Of a stretch of 64,000 bases of DNA, positions 53,199-61,203 are shown one piece after another. The notes beneath the pieces are model-generated. The model searched no databases. It saw only the letters and a program-made list of their open reading frames with translations, and was not told the DNA's origin. This DNA comes from Akkermansiaceae bacterium. Its GTDB lineage: Bacteria > Verrucomicrobiota > Verrucomicrobiia > Verrucomicrobiales > Akkermansiaceae. The DNA lies in NCBI GenBank assembly GCA_025354565.1, contig JANXMQ010000111.1, positions 53,650-117,649 of the forward strand, read 5' to 3'. Position 1 is the stretch's first letter, and each line of letters begins with the position of its first letter. The position numbers were made by a program, and so were the translations under genes.

Positions 53199-54349
53199 GA
53201 GGCGAATACCGATGCCGGGTCGATTCCCCGGAGCTTTCTCAAGATCCACCACCCGGCCACCAGCGAGGCCAGCGCCTGGAAGGCCAGCAGCATGGCGAAT
53301 ACCCCCGCCGTCATCCGCAGCGGCACCGGTGATGACTCCGCCACCAGCGAGGTGAGGTAAAACAAGATCCCGCCCAACACCGCTCCGACCACCCACAACA
53401 GCAAGGCTTGGAAAAACACCACCTTGCCCAGCAGCCGCACCTCGAAGCCCAGAGCCAGCATGGTCGCATAGTGCTGGCGGTGATCTTGAAGCAGGGAAAA
53501 CAACGTCTGGCTGATCACCAGCGCACCGATGATCAGGCCCAGCACCGCCGTCATCACCACCGTGAAGCCGATCCCCGTGCCGATCATCCAGTATTCCGCC
53601 GTCCTTGCCGCGAACTGCCCGCTGGTCAGCACCTCCTCTGCTGGCATCTGCTCGCGCAGCCGCCGTGCCACCTCGTCCACATTCTCACCGGGTTCACAGC
53701 GCACCAGCACGTAGGTGATCTCATCGTTGCGGTAGCGCTTGTCGTAGAGAATTGCGTTCTCAATCGAGGAAAAAACAAACGGCGATGCCGTGAAGGTCCG
53801 CACTCCTTCGGAAATACCGCCCACCTCCGCGCGACGGCCCAGAATTTCGAAGCGCTCGCCGATTTCCTTCACCCCCAGCAGGTCCAGATAAATGGAATCC
53901 ACCACCACCGTCCGCTCCTGCAGCACCGTGCGCAGATCCCCGCGCACGATCTTCGGCGGGCCACCCACCAGATCTTTGTCAAGGCCGATCATCTCGATGT
54001 TCACCTTCCGCCCATCGCTGCGGCTCCAGATCGTCCAGGCCATGAAGAGCGGATACGCCTCCGCCACTCCGGCCACCGAGCGCGCCCGGTAGAGCCGCTG
54101 CCGCGGGATCGGGCTGCCGTAATCAAAGGCGGGCGTCTTCATTCCCATCACCCACAGGTCCACCTTGGCGCGCTGAATGCCCAGTGTTGTCGTCTCGATC
54201 CATCCCATCATCATCCCGATCTGCGCCATCGTCAGGAAAAATCCGGCACCCACTCCGATGCCCGAAGCCAACACCTTGCCCCGGTGCGCCATCTGCATTC
54301 TCCAAGCGATTAGCAGTGCGAGCTTGCTGTTGGTAACGAAACCCGTCAT
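53195..54349 (-). CDS. FtsX-fold ABC transporter permease (DevC-like)
   Basis: 384 residues: one N-terminal membrane helix (KVLASGIGVGAGFFLTMAQI), a periplasmic domain of about 215 residues, and three C-terminal helices (VVMTAVLGLIIGALVISQTL; FFQALLLWVVGAVLGGILFY; AGVFAMLLAFQALASLVAGW) as in the FtsX/MacB type. The helix order and the short periplasmic domain fit DevC of the cyanobacterial heterocyst glycolipid exporter more than MacB. With the ATPase and HlyD-like adaptor it forms a complete three-part exporter; all junctions in the operon are tight (7-base gap before it, ATGA overlap after it). The substrate is unknown, but the upstream oxoamine synthase suggests a lipid or small amino-ketone. 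Confidence 0.88.
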   Translation of the reverse strand: MTGFVTNSKLALLIAWRMQMAHRGKVLASGIGVGAGFFLTMAQIGMMMGWIETTTLGIQRAKVDLWVMGMKTPAFDYGSPIPRQRLYRARSVAGVAEAYPLFMAWTIWSRSDGRKVNIEMIGLDKDLVGGPPKIVRGDLRTVLQERTVVVDSIYLDLLGVKEIGERFEILGRRAEVGGISEGVRTFTASPFVFSSIENAILYDKRYRNDEITYVLVRCEPGENVDEVARRLREQMPAEEVLTSGQFAARTAEYWMIGTGIGFTVVMTAVLGLIIGALVISQTLFSLLQDHRQHYATMLALGFEVRLLGKVVFFQALLLWVVGAVLGGILFYLTSLVAESSPVPLRMTAGVFAMLLAFQALASLVAGWWILRKLRGIDPASVFAS

Positions 54350-54356
54350 GCAGCAC

Positions 54357-55649
54357 TTAATATTCTTCCTCCATCAAGCCCGCCAGCTCCACCATCGCCC
54401 GGTTTTTCCCCTCCAGCATGATCGCCACCGCACGGTCCAGATCCTCTGGTTCGTGCGTTGCCATCAGTTGAAATCTAAATCTCGCCTTACCGCGAGCCAC
54501 CGCCGGAAACTCGACCAGGTTGGCGACCATGCCGAGATCGAACACATGCTTCGAAGTCAGCCGGGCAAGCGCCTCGTCACCCACGAAAACTGGACAGATC
54601 GGCGATGGCTCGCCATGCACATGCAGCCCGGCGGTTTTCATCCCCGCGCGGAGGTGAAGCACCCGCTCCATCAAGGTTGTGCGCAGGGTATCACCTTCTC
54701 GAGAAAAGGTAATGTCGAAGGCCTCCTTGGCTACGCATGTCTGCATCGGAGAAATCGCGTTACTAAATAGATTCGTCGGAGAATGATAGCGCAGATAATT
54801 CACCACTTGAGGTGATGCGGCAGAAAAACCACCGTTCGCGGCAAAGGTCTTGCTGAAGGATCCCAGAACCACATCCGGCAAGCGTCCCGGAATACTCTCC
54901 AACAGCCCCTTCCCCGCCGCCCCCATGCTGCCGAAGTCATGGGCCACATCGAGAATGGAGATGGCCTCATATTGCTCGCACAGATCCAACAAAGCCGCCA
55001 AATCGGGACAATCGCTGTCCATCGAATACAGACTCTCCACTAGGACGAAGATTCCGCGATTCGCACTGGCCTTTCTGGCTTCTGCCAAGAACACTTCAAG
55101 CTCCTGCAAATCATTGTGCCTGAATTTTTTCACCTCTGCAGTGCTAGCCCTTGCCCCTTCCTGGATGCAGTTATGGGAAAGCGCGTCCATCAGAATTAGG
55201 TCATCACCTCGGATCAATGCCACCGGCACCCCGTAACCTGCCGCCCAACCGGTCGGATAAACGACCACCTCTTGCGCTCCAATCACTTCCGCGATCACGG
55301 ATTCCAATTCCCGTAGCACTCGAGTGCTCCCACAAAACGCAGGAGATCCCGCACTATGAACTCCGAAGTCCCGTGCGCCGCGCATCGCCGCCTCCATCAT
55401 CCGCCCATCCTGTGCCAATCCGAGATAATCCTGCGAACTGAAGTTGATGGTGACGCGGCCGTTATCTCCAGCCAGACTCAACTCTCTGCCTACCTTCGAC
55501 TCGGCAGTCCTCTGATAGGGGAAAACCTGATGGAAACTCCTGTGAGTGCTCCACTCGTAGTAAGGGCGGGTTCGCTCAGAGGCTCCGGTCCCGTTCTGGC
55601 GCACATAGTGCAGCAAGGAACCGTTTAGATGTTTAAGATGTTTTTTCAT
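54357..55649 (-). CDS. alpha-oxoamine synthase family PLP-dependent enzyme
   Basis: 430 residues. The fold-type I aminotransferase family of AONS, KBL, ALAS, serine palmitoyltransferase and CqsA condenses an amino acid with an acyl-CoA or acyl-ACP. Visible: INFSSQDYLGLAQD (family N-terminus), GSPAFCGSTRVLRELE (glycine-rich G-R---G block), DALSHNCIQEGARAST with the PLP-stacking His, DVAHDFGSMGAAGKG (Asp binding the PLP ring nitrogen), and GSFSKTFAANGG with the Schiff-base lysine. It is the first gene of a four-gene operon with an exporter, which argues against a biotin (bioF) or threonine-catabolism (kbl) role; no other bio genes are present. A sphingolipid-like or signal-type product is possible. 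The N-terminal ~55 residues are poorly conserved-looking. Confidence 0.85.
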   Translation of the reverse strand: MKKHLKHLNGSLLHYVRQNGTGASERTRPYYEWSTHRSFHQVFPYQRTAESKVGRELSLAGDNGRVTINFSSQDYLGLAQDGRMMEAAMRGARDFGVHSAGSPAFCGSTRVLRELESVIAEVIGAQEVVVYPTGWAAGYGVPVALIRGDDLILMDALSHNCIQEGARASTAEVKKFRHNDLQELEVFLAEARKASANRGIFVLVESLYSMDSDCPDLAALLDLCEQYEAISILDVAHDFGSMGAAGKGLLESIPGRLPDVVLGSFSKTFAANGGFSAASPQVVNYLRYHSPTNLFSNAISPMQTCVAKEAFDITFSREGDTLRTTLMERVLHLRAGMKTAGLHVHGEPSPICPVFVGDEALARLTSKHVFDLGMVANLVEFPAVARGKARFRFQLMATHEPEDLDRAVAIMLEGKNRAMVELAGLMEEEY

Positions 55650-55724
55650 GGGTCATGAATGAATGTGTAAAAATAAATTCGCCGCATCAGGGTTTCTGTC
55701 TCACTGTCATGCTAAGTTCTGGGC

Positions 55725-56303
55725 CTATAAACCGATCACGTTGCAAAAATCGGTAAACTCACCATTTGGCCCCTTGCCGCAAAGAAGTAACTTGCCCGAT
55801 TTTTGAGGAACTTTGAGCGCCATGTCTCGTAAATCATCGTACAAACATATAAGCCCTCCGTCGCATTTGATAGGTCTGAAAAAATAACGATATTCTGGAA
55901 ACTCTCCGCGCTGGTTGGTTTCAATGTAAATATTTTGGTCTGGGTAATATTTCAAAGCTCCCTCTACATTTTCAAATGAATATCTATATTCATTTGAAAA
56001 TTCACTCGGCTTTTTAATTTCTCCAATGCCATTCTTTCTGAATTTTTTCCAATATCCATAAGTGGTTTGCTCAAGGATTTGGTTGGCAGCCAGCTGCGGG
56101 CTAAAATTGAGAAATTTCCCAAAATGACTGACGCAAATCACGGTTACCTGTACAATCAGTATGTAAAATAGCTTATTCTGCTGTTTCTTGTCTGGAATCT
56201 TCAGCCAACCTACTAACGACAGCAACGTGATTACCACTGTGAAAATAAACGCGCCAACCAAAGTCCAGGCGATTGCAAGTTCTATGTTAGGTTGTTGTGT
56301 CAT
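55725..56303 (-). CDS. small membrane protein, unknown
   Basis: 192 residues with two N-terminal membrane helices (LAIAWTLVGAFIFTVVITLL; KLFYILIVQVTVICVSHF) and a soluble C-terminal part of about 130 residues containing YSFENVEGALKYYPDQNIYI. The family is not recognised. Base composition is lower in G+C than its neighbours, and it is set in AT-rich intergenic sequence, which supports a transferred origin. It is the last gene of a same-strand series from 60468 down. Confidence 0.65.
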   Translation of the reverse strand: MTQQPNIELAIAWTLVGAFIFTVVITLLSLVGWLKIPDKKQQNKLFYILIVQVTVICVSHFGKFLNFSPQLAANQILEQTTYGYWKKFRKNGIGEIKKPSEFSNEYRYSFENVEGALKYYPDQNIYIETNQRGEFPEYRYFFRPIKCDGGLICLYDDLRDMALKVPQKSGKLLLCGKGPNGEFTDFCNVIGL

Positions 56304-56426
56304 AATTTTATTTTATGTTTGTGGTAAGGCTTTATTGGTAATTATAGTTGTAATTGCACAAATCTTTGTTATTTGTTTCATTATTTAGTAGTTTTGTAGC
56401 TGTGTCGTTCGTAATTTCTTGGTGGT

Positions 56427-57278
56427 TCAGGCGTGATGTGCAATCAGCGCTTCTATTTCCTGAAGCAGAAGGTCTGCGTGTTCACTTGCTGCCTTGGCCG
56501 TGCTTGGATCCACAATGTCCGAAATTCTGATTTTGGCTCTTCCCTTTTGGGGAGCCACCTTGGGTTCCGGCGCAAATGTGATGCGGTCAATGCTCTCGCG
56601 GAGACTGCCTGCCAATTGGAATTGCCCGCTACGATCAATGAACTCAGGACTAGCTGTATTGAACCACTGCATTTGCCAGAGGTGCCCATTTGAAGGGAGA
56701 AACCAACTGAGGTAGCCACCCTTCAGAATAGTACGTGGTGCTTTGACCGCTCCGGTAAAACTGTATCTTACAGCAGAAGATGTCTCAGGATCAAAGAAGT
56801 GCGGCGTGTAGAAATCCGATACAGCAACCCCATTCACCGTGTATCCAAAATTACCCGCCTCGCTGGGATCGCAGACTTCCACGGCGAAGTTGACCCGCCC
56901 TTGGCCTGGCTTTGGGGATTCTCCCGCCACAAGCCGGTTGCCGAAGGGATCGACAAGCATCTCGCACAGTTCGTGACTGATCGTTCGCGACCAATCATTG
57001 CTGTAAGCGACCAGCGCATAGGGTTGGTGGTCATGACGGTTGAGATGGATTCCGCCAGCCCCTGGGTAGGGAATGGTGTCGCGGATGAAGATCGTCCAAT
57101 AGTCGCTCGGGACATCGTGCGGCGAGGCAAAGGCGCTGACATTTGCATTGACTTCCCAAATGGGACCAAGATCGCGTGTCGCTTGCTTTTGCAGTGCTGC
57201 CGCTACGATGACGAGTTGGTTGAGGGTGACGCGCTGAGTCTGTGAAACGAGCGCAACATGGCGGTTCAGGATGGACAT
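56427..57278 (-). CDS. zincin-like protein with HExxE motif, no signal peptide
   Basis: 283 residues. The motif ISHELCEMLVDPFGNR fits a SHE-x-x-E-x-x-x-DP signature I associate with zincin-like proteins where His and Glu form the first part of the metal site; the canonical second His of HExxH is replaced by Glu, so metal binding is uncertain. A matching Asp-Pro (VEVCDPSEAGNFGYTVNGV) lies ~40 residues further. Other parts (SDYWTIFIRDTIPYPGAGGI) I do not recognise. There is no export signal. The gene is 126 bases downstream of the SGNH hydrolase gene on the same strand. Confidence 0.6.
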   Translation of the reverse strand: MSILNRHVALVSQTQRVTLNQLVIVAAALQKQATRDLGPIWEVNANVSAFASPHDVPSDYWTIFIRDTIPYPGAGGIHLNRHDHQPYALVAYSNDWSRTISHELCEMLVDPFGNRLVAGESPKPGQGRVNFAVEVCDPSEAGNFGYTVNGVAVSDFYTPHFFDPETSSAVRYSFTGAVKAPRTILKGGYLSWFLPSNGHLWQMQWFNTASPEFIDRSGQFQLAGSLRESIDRITFAPEPKVAPQKGRAKIRISDIVDPSTAKAASEHADLLLQEIEALIAHHA

Positions 57279-57404
57279 AGTTTTTTGGTTTTAGTTGTAG
57301 TTATAGTTTAATGATTACAGGAGGAAGTAGGAGTTATTGCCACCTATTTAAGCGTATCGAGAATTTCATCATAATTATCGAATGCCGTGCAGTTTTTTGG
57401 TTTC

Positions 57405-58388
57405 CTAGATATGTGCTTGCAGTGCCGCATCAATCTTGTTCGCCAACAACTTGAATCCATCGTTGCCCGGGTGGAGTTCATTGGCCCATTCATCTTTGGA
57501 TGTTATCGTGCCAACGAGATTCACATGGAAAACTTTTCCGGCATAGGCGGGATCTGCCGCGAGGGCACCAAGCATGGTGTTCACCGCATCTATGAATTCG
57601 GCGATGATCTTGTGTCGCGCCTCCAGATCGGCGGCATTATTGTTTGGGTAGTTCTTATGGTTGAACGAGTCGTCAAACCATGGCCCGACTTTCCAGCCGA
57701 GAACGGAAATCACGCCGCGGCCATCCGGCCAAGGATAATCATACCCGTGTGTGAATATGGGCATGGCGATGCCTTGGTCCGCAGCCGCCTCCAAGGCGAT
57801 GTCTATGAGGTATCGATAGGCGGTTTTGAAGGTGCCGTTGACGACACCGTTCAGAACTTCCGCATTGACCGGCGTTAGGCCGGACTTGGCGTTATTGATG
57901 AATGAGAAGAACTCGTCACCTGCGATGTCATTACCACCAGCGGAGAGCAACAATGCCTGCGGTTTGTCCTTCTGAATACGGTGGACAAGTTCGGTAATGC
58001 GGTCGGGATCATTGGATTGCACTGGGCCGTAGGGCAGGCCGAACATTTCGCGCGGTACTGGACCATAGGCTTCATCATTGAGCGTGGAACCGGCCACGGC
58101 AATGTTGGTGATGGTATGCCCGTGAATGGAATGGAGGCAGTCAATCAAATCTGTGCCGGGGGGATAGTCGAACCATGAGTCGCCTTGTGCTAAAAGTTTG
58201 AAGACACGTTTGGCTGGGGCTGCGGCGAGCATGGCGACCAACGGTGCCGCCCGCGCTCCACGTTCTTCCACGGGCACGGTGTTGTAGCTGCGGACTGCCA
58301 TGCGTGCAGCGTGAACCTTATCTAGGAAATCTTTCTTTTGAACGATTTCTACTTTAATTTCGGCTAAAGTCTTTTGTTTGTATTTCAT
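57405..58388 (-). CDS. SGNH/GDSL-type hydrolase, no signal peptide
   Basis: 327 residues. LAQGDSWFDYPPG carries the nucleophile serine (about residue 71) in a GDSW variant of GDSL; TNIAVAGSTLN gives the block II glycine, SAGGNDIAGDEFF the block III asparagine, and NELHPGNDGF the catalytic histidine (about 306), where the aspartate three residues before the His appears as Asn. The family contains esterases, lipases and acetylhydrolases, often acting on peptidoglycan or sugars. The first 55 residues are charged and helical rather than a signal. It is adjacent to a peptidoglycan-active fusion gene 217 bases upstream. Confidence 0.78.
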   Translation of the reverse strand: MKYKQKTLAEIKVEIVQKKDFLDKVHAARMAVRSYNTVPVEERGARAAPLVAMLAAAPAKRVFKLLAQGDSWFDYPPGTDLIDCLHSIHGHTITNIAVAGSTLNDEAYGPVPREMFGLPYGPVQSNDPDRITELVHRIQKDKPQALLLSAGGNDIAGDEFFSFINNAKSGLTPVNAEVLNGVVNGTFKTAYRYLIDIALEAAADQGIAMPIFTHGYDYPWPDGRGVISVLGWKVGPWFDDSFNHKNYPNNNAADLEARHKIIAEFIDAVNTMLGALAADPAYAGKVFHVNLVGTITSKDEWANELHPGNDGFKLLANKIDAALQAHI

Positions 58389-58605
58389 GGTTTTTCTGTA
58401 TTGCTTGTGGTGCTTTATTGTGGCGGAAAAAAAGTGGCAGCGTTCGCCTGTACTTTAGCGTATGCCACTGGATCGTTCGAGAACGAAATAGCGTTCTGAA
58501 TGTGGTATTTGGCGGTATTTATTCTTGGATTTAATAGTATTTCTAAATCACACTTGGCTGAAGAAGCAGGCGGTGTGGTGTTTGACTAGAGCGGACACGT
58601 CTGCA

Positions 58606-59724
58606 TCAACCCTGAATTTTGAACTCTCCGCCGTAATGAGCTACGCCGATGGAGCCGTCCTTGAGCCGGTCGATCAGTTCGCCACCTTTGGCGCGGTCGA
58701 TGAACAGGGTGCTCACGACGATGCATCCCTCCGAGCGGCCGCTGATCTCACGGTTGTTTCCTGCAAGGTTGTCCGGCACATAGTCACCGCCATGCAGGAC
58801 GATGCCGCGTGGGAAGATGTTGCTGTTAGTCGGGGAGAGCCCGTTGAGTTTCACAGCCTGGCCGACCTTTTCCGAGGTGTAGGCATTACCGGTGCGGATG
58901 ACGCCCAGCGAACTGCACATGGAGCCGGCTTTATTGGACACCTCGCGGGTGACTCCGTCGTGCGGAGCCTCGTTCTTGCCGCCGCGCCCGTGGGCGCACT
59001 TGTATTTGAACAGTTGGGCGTCCTTGATGCTGTAAACGAACAGCCGTGGGAACTTGGAGTTGATCGAGTAATCCACCTCGAAGATCCAGTTGCATTTGGA
59101 ACCGGCGTTGTTCCTGGCATTGAAGGCACGCTGCACCTCCGACGGGATGTTTCCCGCGTCCGCCACAGGCAAGGCGGCGACGAGCTTAGCCGAAGAAAGC
59201 GCGGAAGGTAGGACTACGGTGAGATTGGAATAAATCTGCTTCAAGGTCGCCTTCACCTTGGGAGAGCCTTTCCGTAATACCGACCAGTAACGCCCGCCGC
59301 CCTGCCAAGGTGCTGAGTCGCTGTCGATCATCCCATCGGCACTGACCCAGCGCTTCAAGATGGTGATAGCGGCCTTGATGTTCAAAAACGGATCCTTGAG
59401 CTTGGCGGTGGTAATGGTCTTGAGTTCGGCGGCGATCGCATCGCTGTAGGCGTATTTAGCGTAGGCGCGCACGGACTGCTGGCTGAGCTGGAGCAATCCG
59501 ACGGAAACCACCCCCGCCAAGTCACCGGATTCGTTATAGGTTTGATTGGGATCGAAGCCGGACTCATGCTTCGCCATGGCGGCTAGCAGATGCACCCATG
59601 CCTCAGCACTGCCATCCAGATAGAAATCCGGCGCGTCCGCAGGATGAAATTGATCGAGCTTGCTGGCTTTGACTTGGGCAAGGGCGAAATCCGTCCATGC
59701 TTGGTTTGGGAATAGTGTTTTCAT
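58606..59724 (-). CDS. lysozyme-like (SLT) plus L,D-transpeptidase-like (YkuD_2) fusion
   Basis: 372 residues, no signal peptide. Residues ~40-170 look like a lytic transglycosylase/lysozyme domain: LLAAMAKHESGFDPNQTYNE gives the catalytic glutamate (E54) and SVGLLQLSQQSVRAYAKY the conserved GLLQ segment. Residues ~215-372 resemble the YkuD_2 branch of L,D-transpeptidases: FPRLFVYSIKDAQLFKYKCA, GIVLHGGDYV with the histidine near 310 and GRSEGCIVVS with the nucleophile cysteine near 334. Both parts would act on cell-wall glycan and peptide cross-links. Having both in one chain is uncommon, and absence of a signal peptide suggests export through another route or release by lysis. Confidence 0.78.
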   Translation of the reverse strand: MKTLFPNQAWTDFALAQVKASKLDQFHPADAPDFYLDGSAEAWVHLLAAMAKHESGFDPNQTYNESGDLAGVVSVGLLQLSQQSVRAYAKYAYSDAIAAELKTITTAKLKDPFLNIKAAITILKRWVSADGMIDSDSAPWQGGGRYWSVLRKGSPKVKATLKQIYSNLTVVLPSALSSAKLVAALPVADAGNIPSEVQRAFNARNNAGSKCNWIFEVDYSINSKFPRLFVYSIKDAQLFKYKCAHGRGGKNEAPHDGVTREVSNKAGSMCSSLGVIRTGNAYTSEKVGQAVKLNGLSPTNSNIFPRGIVLHGGDYVPDNLAGNNREISGRSEGCIVVSTLFIDRAKGGELIDRLKDGSIGVAHYGGEFKIQG

Positions 59725-59763
59725 GTTTTTGAAAAATGGAGTGTTATGCAGATGGATCAGATT

Positions 59764-60468
59764 TCACTTCCCTACCGCGACGCTGACGACGGCGCTCCAT
59801 TGGCCGACCTTCCTGTCATCCATCAGATAGATGGCGCGGTATTTCCAGGTGGCTCCGCCGATGGGGAAGGCGGCGGTATCGACGTAGTCCGGGCGGCTGT
59901 CGGTGGCGAGGAAGGTAAAGCCCTTGGCGTCGCCGCGATCCACTTCGAGGAGGATGCCATCGAAGGCTCCCTTGGCCCATGGGATGCGGACCTCGTCGGC
60001 GACGACGCGTGCGCCGGTGAGGTCCGGCTGGGAGTTTTCCAGATCCGGGGCGGCGTCCTGGCTGCCCTCGATCTGGAGGATCTGGCCGATGGCCTCGGTG
60101 TAGTTCTTGTGGGTCTTGAGAGAGGCCACAAGGGCGCGGAAGCGTGGGACGATGCCGGGTGGCACAGCGGCGGGCAACACGGCGGGAACGGTGAGGAAGG
60201 CCGGAGCGGTGACGGTGGCTTCCCCACCATCGCGCTGGGCGTTCTTGTAGGCTGTCCAACTCTGGGCGGCGCTGGCGTGGGCGGCAGCCTGGGTGAGGAT
60301 GTGGCGGAAGGCGGTGGCGTCCGCCGCTTGGGCGGTGATCTCCGGCTGCGGCACGGCAGGCGTACCCAGATCAAAGGTGCCAAGGTAGGGGGCGATCTGG
60401 TCCCGGAAGTGCTCGAGCTGGGCGGCAAGCGGGCCATCGGATTTAGCGAGGAAGTCTTTTTTAGCCAT
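59764..60468 (-). CDS. hypothetical protein with fibronectin-like C-terminus, no signal peptide
   Basis: 234 residues. The N-terminal two thirds are Ala-rich and helical (ILTQAAAHASAAQSWTAYKN), and the last ~75 residues read as a beta-sandwich like FnIII (IPWAKGAFDGILLEVDRGDA, ATWKYRAIYLMDDRKVGQWS). Proteins of this type are known in Verrucomicrobiota but without function. It is the first gene of the same-strand series 60468-55725. A long open frame on the other strand (59746-60483) is a codon-bias shadow. Confidence 0.68.
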   Translation of the reverse strand: MAKKDFLAKSDGPLAAQLEHFRDQIAPYLGTFDLGTPAVPQPEITAQAADATAFRHILTQAAAHASAAQSWTAYKNAQRDGGEATVTAPAFLTVPAVLPAAVPPGIVPRFRALVASLKTHKNYTEAIGQILQIEGSQDAAPDLENSQPDLTGARVVADEVRIPWAKGAFDGILLEVDRGDAKGFTFLATDSRPDYVDTAAFPIGGATWKYRAIYLMDDRKVGQWSAVVSVAVGK

Positions 60469-61203
60469 GGTGGTTGTGATTAAGTGTTTGGTTTTGTGGT
60501 GGTTGGATGGTCAGGAAAAACATAATGCCCGGTGACAAAGCGACGCGCCGGAGGGGTTTCCTCCCGCGCCGGAGCCATCCTGCGGCACGCCGGGATGGCC
60601 CAGGAACGCGCCGGGATGGCTACGGCGTGCGCCGGTGCGGTGGCGGAAATCCCGGAATGGGTGCGGTGCGCACCGCTGTGTTGGCGGCGTGCGCCGGAAG
60701 AACCGGAACATGAGCCGCGATGGCTGCGGCGCACGCCGACTCCGCGCCGGAATGGAAACGGGAAAACCGGCAGGAGAGAAAAGTATCCTGTGGCCGTGTG
60801 CGGGTTCCCGAACGGCACCGCAGTGGCGGGTAGTCCCGAACTCCGGGGTGTCTCCGCTGGTAACTAACACAAGGCACGGTCCACACCCACCGGGCACAAA
60901 AAAACCGCATGATTCCATGCGGAGTGAGGGGGGCACCGGAGGCTTGCTTTTTACACAACTAACCGCACAAACGGCTTGCCTTGGCTGCTTGGCTGCTTGG
61001 CTGCTTGGCTGCTTGGCTGCTTGGCTGCTTGGCTGCTTGGCTCTGTGTCAACTAACACCATTTGATAGGGAGAACACAGAACGCATGTGGGATTGTCAAA
61101 TAAATTTCCGACAAGAAATTTTCAGGCTCATTCGTGGTGTGAACAGAGTTATGGACTTTCTCGATCCCCATCGCATAGGCTCGCTCCATGAACACCCACC
61201 CTC
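60469..61203. other. non-coding, repeat-rich segment at the island edge
   Basis: 735 bases with no gene I can support. 60540-60760 is extremely GC-rich with many GCGCCGG-like words; CGCCGGGATGGC occurs at 60588-60599 and 60609-60620, 21 bases apart. 60981-61042 is an octamer array. From 61190 the sequence leads directly into the duplicated ftsK end with no intervening gene. Confidence 0.6.
60981..61042 (+). repeat. octanucleotide tandem repeat, 7.75 copies
   Basis: TTGGCTGC repeated seven times without a mismatch, then six bases of an eighth unit. As 8 is not a multiple of 3, copy changes would shift any overlapping frame. No supported gene covers it. Confidence 0.97.

Noticed and set aside
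53199..53396. Extended N-terminus of the ABC ATPase
   Set aside because: It overlaps the permease gene completely; the ATPase family starts at the ATG at 53198.
54357..55649. bioF or kbl
   Set aside because: Residues fit the broad alpha-oxoamine synthase family, but the operon context with an exporter and lack of biotin or threonine genes do not support either name.
59746..60483. 245-codon frame on the plus strand
   Set aside because: Fully antisense to the gene at 59764-60468, which has the more natural amino-acid make-up.
60981..61042. CRISPR array
   Set aside because: The unit is 8 bases, perfectly tandem, with no spacers; a microsatellite.
51423..61203. Prophage
   Set aside because: No capsid, portal, terminase, tail or integrase gene is recognisable in the segment.
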